Source: Amycolatopsis orientalis DSM 43388
GTDB taxonomy: Bacteria; Actinomycetota; Actinomycetes; Mycobacteriales; Pseudonocardiaceae
Direction of reading: 5' to 3'
DNA length: 64,000 nucleotides
NCBI RefSeq assembly: GCF_000411975.1
Contig: NZ_ASXG01000046.1
Coordinates: 1-64,000, forward strand
This document shows, in pieces, positions 17,262 through 25,043 of this stretch. Both the position numbers and the translations under genes were made by a program. How positions within the stretch are numbered: the stretch's first letter is position 1; each line of letters starts with the position of its first letter. The notes under the pieces were generated by a model. That model saw nothing but the letters and a program-made list of their open reading frames with translations, was not told the origin of the DNA and did no database searches.

Positions 17262-17267
17262 GCGGCT

Positions 17268-17717
17268 TCAGGACCTGCGGACCCGCGCCTCCTCGAGCCG
17301 GGTCCGCAGGTCGCCGTGGCTGGACACCGCCAGCACCGGACCCGGGTTCGCGGCCTGCTCGGCCGATCCCGAAACCTCGGTGACGAACTGGCGCACCCGC
17401 TCCGGCGCGGGCGTGATGTCGCCGCCCAGATGGGCCACCACCTGCGAGGCTTCCGCGGGCGTCGTCTCCACCGCGACCGTCCAGCCCTGCCGCACGCTCC
17501 ACACCAGCATCAGGTCCCGGCCGGGAAACCGCGGCGAGCGCCCGCTCAGCGCGACGTACGCGGTGACCGTGTCGGCGACCTCGCAGGACGTGCATTCCGC
17601 CGACACCCCGACCGCGGCGGCGACCTCGCGCACGTAATCGGCCAAGGCTCGCCGCAACACCTGCGGATCGTCGGCGGCGGGCAGGGACATCGGGCGTTCC
17701 GGACCGGACAGGAGCAT
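17268..17717 (-). CDS. DUF6292-like hypothetical protein
   Basis: The 149-residue product resembles the DUF6292 family of Pseudonocardiaceae: helix DPQVLRRALADYVREVAAAVGV, a middle strand YVALSGRSPRFPGRDLMLVWSVRQGWTVAVETT, and helix ERVRQFVTEVSG. No function is known. ATG 17717 is chosen over an upstream start because GAGGAG precedes it. A perfect 14-bp hairpin (17272-17285 with 17299-17312) lies inside its last codons and may end transcription. It converges on the desaturase gene. The 268-base gap 17718-17985 shows nothing. Confidence 0.7.
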   Translation of the reverse strand: MLLSGPERPMSLPAADDPQVLRRALADYVREVAAAVGVSAECTSCEVADTVTAYVALSGRSPRFPGRDLMLVWSVRQGWTVAVETTPAEASQVVAHLGGDITPAPERVRQFVTEVSGSAEQAANPGPVLAVSSHGDLRTRLEEARVRRS

Positions 17718-17985
17718 GGGTCTCCTCTTCCGCCGCCGTACCGCTTCGCACGGAAACCGGGGTTGTCGCATCGCGCGAAGACCGGCGGTCGCGATGATCG
17801 GGGCCGCACCGGATCGGGCATCCGGCAGCTGGACCGGACTCCGACTCTACCCGCTCAGGCAAGCCCCGTGGCCCGGATCAACCCGGTCAGCCGCCGCGGA
17901 AATCGCGCGTTCGCCCGTCGCCGTCGGCGAAATCCGCGCTCGACGTGGCGGTGCAGCCGACAAAAAGTCCAATGTAGACAGGCGG

Positions 17986-18246
17986 CTATCCGCCGCCGAG
18001 ATCCCCCGCCTGGCCGCCGTCCGCCGACTCCGCGATCGACGTGGCCACCCACGCGGCGAGCAATCCCGCCTGCACGTACGGCGCGGCCTCGCCCACCGCG
18101 CGCACCACCGACCGGGCCCGGCCGGGCCCCGGCGCGATTTCCGGCTCGGGAACGGCGTCCGCGGGCCGGTCGGTGCGCCACGGCGTCTCCTCGGCCCGGA
18201 CTTCGGCGAGGAAATCCGCAGTCGGGTCGCCGTCGGGTTCGGTCAT
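17986..18246 (-). CDS. Small hypothetical membrane protein
   Basis: The 86-residue product has an acidic N-terminus (TEPDGDPTADFLAEVRAEE) and one hydrophobic segment near the C-terminus (APYVQAGLLAAWVATSIAES). The ribosome site is weak. It follows the hypothetical gene at 18292 in the same direction with a 45-base gap. The family is not recognised, and the call rests mainly on codon bias. Confidence 0.45.
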   Translation of the reverse strand: MTEPDGDPTADFLAEVRAEETPWRTDRPADAVPEPEIAPGPGRARSVVRAVGEAAPYVQAGLLAAWVATSIAESADGGQAGDLGGG

Positions 18247-18291
18247 CCGTTCACGATGGCACTCGCCGGACGGCGCCGCCAGCGGATCGGC

Positions 18292-18927
18292 TCAAAACAC
18301 CAGCGGCAGCAACGCTTGGCGCCGCTTCAGCACCGCGCCGTAGCGGGCGTCGAGGCGCAGCCACGAATCGGTGGCGGTCACGCGGACCACGTCGCCGTCG
18401 ATCGACGAGTCGAACAACCCCATCCCGGACAGCGCGAACAGGCACCGCATCTGGACCTTGACCTCGAGGTCTCCCCCGGTGACGGTCAGCACCGCCTGGT
18501 CCATCAGCGAAGCCGGCGGCGTGCCGTGCGGACCGGCGTTGTCGCGGGCGAGCGCGACGCCGCGGTCAGCGAGCTCCGAGACGACGCCGACCGGCAGCTC
18601 GTCGACCTTCTGCCACCGGTCCGAGACCGGGAGCTCGGCATGCCACAGCAGGTCGCGCGCCGGACCCGGGTCCATCACCTCGCCGCCGGCGACGGCGAGC
18701 GCCGCGAGCAGCTCGTTGCCGGACACCGTGACGTCCGCCGGGGTCACCGTCCCGGCTACCGCACGGGTCGCGAGGACCTCGAACGGCGTGGCCGTCCACG
18801 CCTCGACGACGTCGTCGCCCCGGCGGCGCAGCCGGACGGCGGTCGTGCCGTCCAGCCGCACCGCGCGGGCGACGAACGCGCTGAGCGTCTCCCGGTCGTC
18901 CGGATCGGGAATCCGCAGCTCAGGCAT
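18292..18927 (-). CDS. Conserved hypothetical protein in the gdh operon
   Basis: The 211-residue soluble protein has no motif I can name. It is about half beta-rich (VVRVTATDSWLRLDARYGAVLKRRQ at the end) with an internal helical part. Its ATG overlaps the thioesterase stop by eight bases, so it is translationally coupled and the third gene of the gdh transcription unit. A role linked to the thioesterase is possible but unproven. Confidence 0.75.
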   Translation of the reverse strand: MPELRIPDPDDRETLSAFVARAVRLDGTTAVRLRRRGDDVVEAWTATPFEVLATRAVAGTVTPADVTVSGNELLAALAVAGGEVMDPGPARDLLWHAELPVSDRWQKVDELPVGVVSELADRGVALARDNAGPHGTPPASLMDQAVLTVTGGDLEVKVQMRCLFALSGMGLFDSSIDGDVVRVTATDSWLRLDARYGAVLKRRQALLPLVF

Positions 18928-19342
18928 CGGCCAGCACCCGCTTGAGGAATTCGGATTCCTCGTCGCTCAGCCGGCGGGGCCGGAGCCGGACCGTGTCGTA
19001 CGGGGCGAGCACGGTCTCCGCGGTGACCGCGACCGGATCGGTCGCCTCCGGGCCGGTTCGCACGACGTACCCGAGCGTCACCGTTGCGGCCTTCAGCTCG
19101 GTGAGCGTGATCTCCACGCGCACCGAGCGGCCGGGCGCCGCGACGATCGGCGCGCGGTAATGCACCGCGAGCTTCACGACCACGACGCCCTTCGGCAGTT
19201 CGGTAAGGCCCGCGCGCTCGGCTTCGCCGAACAGCACGGGAACCCGGGCCTCTTCGAGCAGCGTCACCACGTTGGCGTGGTTGACGTGCCCGAACACGTC
19301 CATGTCCGACCATCGCGGCTGGACGTGGGAAACGAATGTCAC
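18920..19342 (-). CDS. Acyl-CoA thioesterase (4HBT hotdog fold)
   Basis: The 140-residue protein is a single hotdog domain of the 4-hydroxybenzoyl-CoA thioesterase type: VQPRWSDMDVFGHVNHANVVTLLEEARV contains the catalytic Asp and His-Asn elements, followed by a long central strand set (VVVVKLAVHYRAPIV). It hydrolyses acyl-CoA thioesters; chain preference is unknown. The GTG start at 19342 overlaps the gdh stop (GTGA). Confidence 0.9.
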   Translation of the reverse strand: MTFVSHVQPRWSDMDVFGHVNHANVVTLLEEARVPVLFGEAERAGLTELPKGVVVVKLAVHYRAPIVAAPGRSVRVEITLTELKAATVTLGYVVRTGPEATDPVAVTAETVLAPYDTVRLRPRRLSDEESEFLKRVLADA

Positions 19343-22300
19343 CGCACCGTGCTCCGGATCTGGCGCGCGGCCACGGACAGCGTCGCGAGGTCGAGCCGCC
19401 CGGAACGGGTGATCTCGTCCAGCGCCACGCGCGCCCGCGAAAGCCGCGACGCGTTGGCCTTCTCCCATTGCGCGATCTGCTCGTCGACGGACAGGTCCTG
19501 GTCGCTGTGCCGCAGTGCGTCGAGCGCGATCGCGCGCAGGGAACCGTACACGTCGTCGCGCAGCGAGAGCCGGGCGAGGGCGTGCCAGCGGTTGCCGCGT
19601 TCCAGCGCGCTGATCTCGGTGAGCATCTTGTCGATGTCCAGGTGATCCGACAGCGCGTAGTACAGCTCGGCGGTGTCCGCCGGGGTGTGCGTCGCGTCGA
19701 GGCCGACCTGCTGCTCGGCCAGCTCCGCCACCTCGACCACGTCGAGCAGGCCGTAGCTGTGCAGCAGCAGCGCCACCCGGCGGGCGAGATCGGCGGGCAC
19801 GCCCTGGTCGACCAGCGCGGCCGCGTCCTGCTCCACCGACTCCAGCTCGCGCCCGCGCAGCAGCTCGCCGAGCTTCGGGCCGAGTTCCGCGAGCACCGGG
19901 CCGAACCGGTTGATCTCGGCCAGCGGCGCGAGCGGCTGCGGACGGTTGGTGAGGAACCAGCGCGCGGCCCGGTCGAGCAGCCGCCGCGTCTCCAGCACCA
20001 TCCCGTCCGCGACTTCGGTCGGCACCACGTTGTCCAGCGCGTCGATCTCGGCCCACAGCTTCGGCAGGTCGTAGACGTGCGTGACCACCGCGTACGCGCG
20101 CACCGCGTCGGTGGCCGTCGCGTTCATCTCCTCCATCAGGCGGTAGACGAACGAGATGCCGCCGCCGTCGACCAGCTCGTTGGTGATGAGCGTGGTGATG
20201 ATCTGGCGGCGCAGCGGGTGCTGCGCGATCGCCGCGGCGAACCGCTCCCGCAGCGGGGCCGGGAAGTACTCCGGCAGCCTGCGGGTGAACACCTCGGACT
20301 CGGGCAGGTCGGAGTCCAGCAGCTCGTCCTTGAGGTCGAGCTTCACGTGCGCGAGCAGCGTCGCCAGCTCCGGCGAGGTCAGGCCCTCGCCCGCCTTCTC
20401 CAGCGCGCGGAACTGCGACGGGGTCGGCAGCGCCTCCAGCTTGCGGTCGAACGCGCCCTTCGCGACCAGCGCGGACACCTGCCGCGCGTGCACCGACACC
20501 ATCGGCCCGGCGTGCGCCCGGCTGACGCCGAGCACCGCGTTCTGCCGGTAGTTGTCCGCGAGCACGAGCGAGCCGACCTCGTCGGTCATCTCGCCGAGCA
20601 GCTCGTTGCGCCGCGCGTGCTCCAGCTCGCCGCCCGCCACCAGGTGGTCCAGCAGGATCTTGATGTTGACCTCGTGGTCGGAGCAGTCGACGCCGGCCGA
20701 GTTGTCGAGCGCGTCGGTGTTGATCTTGCCGCCGGCGCGGGCGAATTCGATGCGGCCGAGCTGGGTCAGGCCCAGGTTGCCGCCCTCGCCGACGACCTTC
20801 ACGCGCAGCTGGTTGCCGTTGACGCGGATCGCGTCGTTGGCCTTGTCGCCCGCCGCGGCCTGGCTTTCGCTCTCGGCCTTGACGTAGGTGCCGATGCCGC
20901 CGTTCCACAGCAGTTCGACCGGGGCCAGCAGGATCGCCTGGATCAGGTCCATCGGCGCGAGCTTGGTGACGCCCTCGTCGAGGCCGAGCGCCTCGCGGAC
21001 CTGCGGGGTGATCGGGATGGTCTTGGCCGACCGCGGGTAGATCCCGCCGCCCTCGCTGATCAGCGAACGGTCGTAGTCGTCCCAGGAACTGCGCGGCAGG
21101 TCGAACAGCCGCCGCCGCTCCGCGTAGGACGACGCGGCGTCCGGGTTCGGGTCGAGGAAGACGTGCATGTGGTTGAACGCCGCGACCAGCCGGATGTGCT
21201 CGGACAGCAGCATCCCGTTGCCGAAGACGTCGCCCATCATGTCGCCGATGCCGACGACCGTGAAGTCCTCGGTCTGGGTGTCCTTGCCCAGCTCGCGGAA
21301 GTGCCGCTTCACGCTTTCCCACGCGCCCTTGGCGGTGATGCCCATGGCCTTGTGGTCGTAGCCGACCGAACCGCCGGAGGCGAACGCGTCGCCGAGCCAG
21401 AAGCCGTACTGCGCCGAGACTTCGTTGGCGATGTCGGAGAACTTCGCGGTGCCCTTGTCCGCCGCGACGACCAGGTAGCTGTCGTCGGCGTCGTGGCGCA
21501 CCACGTCCGGCGCCGGCACAGTCTCGCCCTCGACGCGGTTGTCGGTGAGGTCCAGCAGGCCGGAAATGAACATCCGGTAGCAGGAGATGCCCTCGGCGAG
21601 CTGGGCGTCGCGGTCGACCCCGGCGTCGCCGGTGGGCCGCGGCGGGCGCTTCACCACGAAGCCGCCCTTCGCGCCGACCGGCACGATCACCGCGTTCTTC
21701 ACCGCCTGCGCCTTGACCAGGCCGAGGATCTCGGTGCGGAAGTCCTCCTGCCGGTCCGACCAGCGCAGGCCGCCGCGGGCGACCTCGCCGAACCGCAGGT
21801 GCACGCCCTCGACGCGCGGCGAGTACACGAAGATCTCGTACTTCGGGTGCGGCTCGGGCAGCTCCGGCACGCCGCTCGGGTCGAGCTTGAGCGCCAGGTA
21901 CGGCCGCGGGTTCCCGTCAGCGTCGCGCACGTGGTAGTTCGTGCGCAGGGTCGCGTTGATGACCGCGAGCATCCGGCGCAGGATCCGGTCCTCGTCGAGG
22001 CTCGTGACCTCGTCGACCATCGAGGAGATCTCGGCGGTCAGCGATTCCTCGTGCGTCTTCCGGTCCACATCGGACAGTTGCGGGTCGCAGCGGGTTTCGA
22101 AGAGCCGCACCAGTTTCGTCGCGACCTCGGTGTGCTTGACGACCGTGTTCTGGATGTAGGACTGGGAGAACGGGCTGCGCGCCTGCTGCAGGTAACGCGA
22201 GTAGGCCCGCAGCACCGCGGCCTGGCGCCAGGTGAGCCCGGCGCGCAGGACGAGCCCGTTGAGGCCGTCGACCTCGGCGTCGCCGCGCCACGCCGCGTGG

Positions 22301-24318
22301 AACGCGTCCTGGAACCGCTCGCGCACCTCGACCGCCGCCGCCTCGTCGGCTTCTTCGAGGCCCTTCTTGTCGACGCGCAAGCCGAAGTCGTAGATCCAGC
22401 TGGCCCCGCCGTCCTCGCGGAACAGCTCGTACGGCCGCTCGTCCACCACCTCGACGCCCATCGCCTGCAGCACCGGCAGCACCTTGGACAAGGTGACGCC
22501 TTCGCCGCGCAGGTAGAGCTTGAACCGCCGCTCGCCGGGTTCGGCGTCGGCGGGCAGGTAGAACGACAGCGCGAGGTCGCCCTCGTCCGCGAGGGTGTCG
22601 AGCTTGGCCAGGTCGGCCAGCGCGTCCTCGGCGGTGAAGTCTTCCTTGTACGCCTCGGGGAACACCGCGCCGAAGCGCTGGCCCCGGTCGACCGCGGACT
22701 CCTCGCCCATCATCCCGATCGGGCCGCCGTCGCCGACGCGCTCGCGGCGTTCGGCGATGATCGCCTCGACCAGCCGGTCGTCCCAGCTGCGCACGACGGT
22801 GTTCAGGCGTTCCTGGATCCGCAGCGTGTCCGGCTCGAGGGCGTTCGACGGGTCGGTGTGCACCATGAAGTGCACCTGCGCCAGCAGCGTTTCGCCGACG
22901 CGCGCGCTGTACTCCAGCTGCGTGCCTTCGAGTTCTTCCAGCAGCACTTCCTGCATCGCCAGCCGCGAGCGCGTGGTGTAGCGGTCGCGCGGGAGGTAGA
23001 CGAGGCAGGAGTAGAAGCGGCCGTACGGGTCGCGGCGCAGGAACAGCCGCAGCCGGCGGCGGTCGGACAGGGTGATCGCGCCGGTGGTGGTGTAGAAGAG
23101 CGAATCGGTGTCCGCGGAGAACAGGTCCGCGCGCGGCCAGTTCTGCAGGACCTCCAGCATCCGCTGGCCGGAGAACGACTCCATCGGGAACCCGGCGCGG
23201 TGGATCACCTCGCGCACGCGCTGGCCGACCACCGGGATGTCGAGCACGTTCTCGTGCAGCGCGGTGGTGGTGAACATGCCGAGGAAGCGGTGCTCGCCGG
23301 AGACCTTGCCGTTCTCGTCGAACGTCTTCACGCCGACGTAATACGGATAAACCGGACGGTGCACCGTGCTCGGCGCGCTGGCCTGGGTGAGCACGAGCAG
23401 CGACGGCGCGAGCGCGTCGACCGAGCTGTCCGGGCCCGCGGTGAGGCTGCGCGCGGCGAGGCTGTCCTGGCGCAGGACGCCCAGCCCGGACGCGAGAACA
23501 GCGCGCAGGGCGGGCTCGTCGCTGTCCGGCTGCGGGCTGTCGACCAGCTCGTACTTGCGGTAGCCGAGGAAGGTGAAGTGGCCGTCGGCGAGCCAGCGCA
23601 GCAGGCGCGCGCCCTCGGTGACCTCGTCGTCGCTGGGCAGCTTCGGCGGGTGCTGCTCCAGCGTTTCCGCGAGCGAGCAGGCCGTCTGCGCCATCTTCTC
23701 GGCGTCCTCGACGACCTCGCGCACGTCGCCGAGCACCGACGTCAGCCGGTTGTCCAGCTCGCGCGCCCGCTGCGGGTCGGTGACGAGGTCGATCTCCACC
23801 AGCATCCACGATTCCGCGGACGCGCCAGCCGGCGGATCGGCCGGGTCGGCGTCGAGGTGCAGGCCCTCCAGCTCGCCGGTCAGGCCGCGGCTCACCACGA
23901 CGATCGGGTGCACGATGCGCTGCACCTGCACGCCGTCGCGGGCGAACTCCGCGGTGACGCTGTCCACGAGGTAGGGCATGTCGTCGGTGACGACCTGCAC
24001 GACGGTCGCGTCGCGCGTCCAGCCGTCCTCGGCGGTGGTCGGGTTCAGCAGCCGGACCGCCGGGCGCCCGGGCATGCGCTGCTTCGCCAGCTGCAGGTGC
24101 GACCGCACCGCGCCGACGAGCGCTACCGGATCGTCGCCGACGATCTCGTCGGCCGGGATGTGCCGGTAGTACAAGCGGATCAGGTCCGCGATCTCCGGCG
24201 CCTGCGCCGCGGCGGTGTCGATCAGCTCGTCCCGGATCTGCTCCGGGCTGGCTGTGCGGCGGGCGGCGCCGGCTTCGGTGCCGACATCGGGCGGGGACGA
24301 GACTCCCGTCGAGCTCAT
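19339..24318 (-). CDS. gdh: NAD-specific glutamate dehydrogenase (large type)
   Basis: At 1,659 residues this is the 180-kDa class of NAD-dependent glutamate dehydrogenase, which deaminates glutamate to 2-oxoglutarate. The N-terminal half carries ACT-like regulatory segments. The catalytic core is in the C-terminal half: HLRFGEVARGGLRWSDRQED, the Lys in VPVGAKGGFVVK, and the NAD-binding FTVVGIGDMMGDVFGNGMLLS. It is the first gene of an operon with the thioesterase and a hypothetical. ATG 24318, with GGAG upstream, is preferred over an in-frame start 66 bases earlier. Confidence 0.95.
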   Translation of the reverse strand: MSSTGVSSPPDVGTEAGAARRTASPEQIRDELIDTAAAQAPEIADLIRLYYRHIPADEIVGDDPVALVGAVRSHLQLAKQRMPGRPAVRLLNPTTAEDGWTRDATVVQVVTDDMPYLVDSVTAEFARDGVQVQRIVHPIVVVSRGLTGELEGLHLDADPADPPAGASAESWMLVEIDLVTDPQRARELDNRLTSVLGDVREVVEDAEKMAQTACSLAETLEQHPPKLPSDDEVTEGARLLRWLADGHFTFLGYRKYELVDSPQPDSDEPALRAVLASGLGVLRQDSLAARSLTAGPDSSVDALAPSLLVLTQASAPSTVHRPVYPYYVGVKTFDENGKVSGEHRFLGMFTTTALHENVLDIPVVGQRVREVIHRAGFPMESFSGQRMLEVLQNWPRADLFSADTDSLFYTTTGAITLSDRRRLRLFLRRDPYGRFYSCLVYLPRDRYTTRSRLAMQEVLLEELEGTQLEYSARVGETLLAQVHFMVHTDPSNALEPDTLRIQERLNTVVRSWDDRLVEAIIAERRERVGDGGPIGMMGEESAVDRGQRFGAVFPEAYKEDFTAEDALADLAKLDTLADEGDLALSFYLPADAEPGERRFKLYLRGEGVTLSKVLPVLQAMGVEVVDERPYELFREDGGASWIYDFGLRVDKKGLEEADEAAAVEVRERFQDAFHAAWRGDAEVDGLNGLVLRAGLTWRQAAVLRAYSRYLQQARSPFSQSYIQNTVVKHTEVATKLVRLFETRCDPQLSDVDRKTHEESLTAEISSMVDEVTSLDEDRILRRMLAVINATLRTNYHVRDADGNPRPYLALKLDPSGVPELPEPHPKYEIFVYSPRVEGVHLRFGEVARGGLRWSDRQEDFRTEILGLVKAQAVKNAVIVPVGAKGGFVVKRPPRPTGDAGVDRDAQLAEGISCYRMFISGLLDLTDNRVEGETVPAPDVVRHDADDSYLVVAADKGTAKFSDIANEVSAQYGFWLGDAFASGGSVGYDHKAMGITAKGAWESVKRHFRELGKDTQTEDFTVVGIGDMMGDVFGNGMLLSEHIRLVAAFNHMHVFLDPNPDAASSYAERRRLFDLPRSSWDDYDRSLISEGGGIYPRSAKTIPITPQVREALGLDEGVTKLAPMDLIQAILLAPVELLWNGGIGTYVKAESESQAAAGDKANDAIRVNGNQLRVKVVGEGGNLGLTQLGRIEFARAGGKINTDALDNSAGVDCSDHEVNIKILLDHLVAGGELEHARRNELLGEMTDEVGSLVLADNYRQNAVLGVSRAHAGPMVSVHARQVSALVAKGAFDRKLEALPTPSQFRALEKAGEGLTSPELATLLAHVKLDLKDELLDSDLPESEVFTRRLPEYFPAPLRERFAAAIAQHPLRRQIITTLITNELVDGGGISFVYRLMEEMNATATDAVRAYAVVTHVYDLPKLWAEIDALDNVVPTEVADGMVLETRRLLDRAARWFLTNRPQPLAPLAEINRFGPVLAELGPKLGELLRGRELESVEQDAAALVDQGVPADLARRVALLLHSYGLLDVVEVAELAEQQVGLDATHTPADTAELYYALSDHLDIDKMLTEISALERGNRWHALARLSLRDDVYGSLRAIALDALRHSDQDLSVDEQIAQWEKANASRLSRARVALDEITRSGRLDLATLSVAARQIRSTVR

Positions 24319-25043
24319 TGAGCAACTCTCCAGTGTGCGAGACCGAGATGCGTCCGTCACCACAACGTGCCGGACATCCCTCACCCTAATCCGCCCTCGA
24401 GCGCCCCTGTGCTCGGCGGGGAAAGACTTAAGGTTCGTTTCCGGGGTCCGCCGCGGCGCGCTCCGGCGGGATCGGTTCAGCTACCGACGGGTTCGGCCCG
24501 GGCGGTTTTCGGCAAAAGTCTTGGCACGAGGCCGGAGCGGGGGTTTTCCCGGCGCGGCGGCTGCTTCGGGATCGGTTCAGCTCCCGTATCGCCCGCGGCG
24601 AGAACGGAAAAGGTTGCCTCCGACGCGTGCGAGAATTCCCACCCGGACGGGCTAATTCTTCCGTTGCGGAGGACGGAGCGGGCGCGCTGGGAAGAGCAAC
24701 CGCAGGGGTGTTCGCGGGGCACGGGGCCGGGTGGGTTGTGCCGCACGGTCTTGGGCCGCGACGGGCCAGCGATGAGGAAAGCGCTTGGCGCAGCGCGAAA
24801 ACGCGATGAGCCGCCGGAGCTCCGAAACCGCCGATTCGCCTGTAGCGCTGGCCGCGTGGCAGCCTCCGGCAAAAGGTCCGTGAAGGACTCCTCGAGGGAA
24901 TCTGATTCCCTCGAGGAGCCCTTCACGGACTTCTCGACGCCGAAGCCTCGTCCGTGTCGATGCGCGATCCCCTGCGCCACCGCGCAATCTGCCCGGCCGA
25001 GCCAGCACTTCCCCTGCGGCGCAAGGACTTTCCGACGCGAAAG
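24319..25043. other. Intergenic region upstream of gdh
   Basis: No gene is convincing in these 725 bases. It holds two exact copies of GGGATCGGTTCAGCT whose starts are 100 bases apart (24468 and 24568), the large palindrome at 24876-24930, and presumably the gdh promoter at its left end. Short open frames on both strands lack ribosome sites. Confidence 0.5.
24876..24930. repeat. 26-bp near-perfect palindromic element
   Basis: Arms 24876-24901 and 24905-24930 pair with one mismatch around a three-base centre. The arm sequence GTCCGTGAAGG-CTCCTCGAGGG is a diverged copy of the element at 9271-9300. It lies about 110 bases past the stop of the TPR-like gene (25044), so it may act as its terminator. 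Confidence 0.7.

Noticed and set aside
19336..24321. 1,661-codon open frame on the + strand
   Set aside because: It is the antisense shadow of gdh; its product is Arg/His/Val-rich with no family pattern, while the minus frame is a clear glutamate dehydrogenase.
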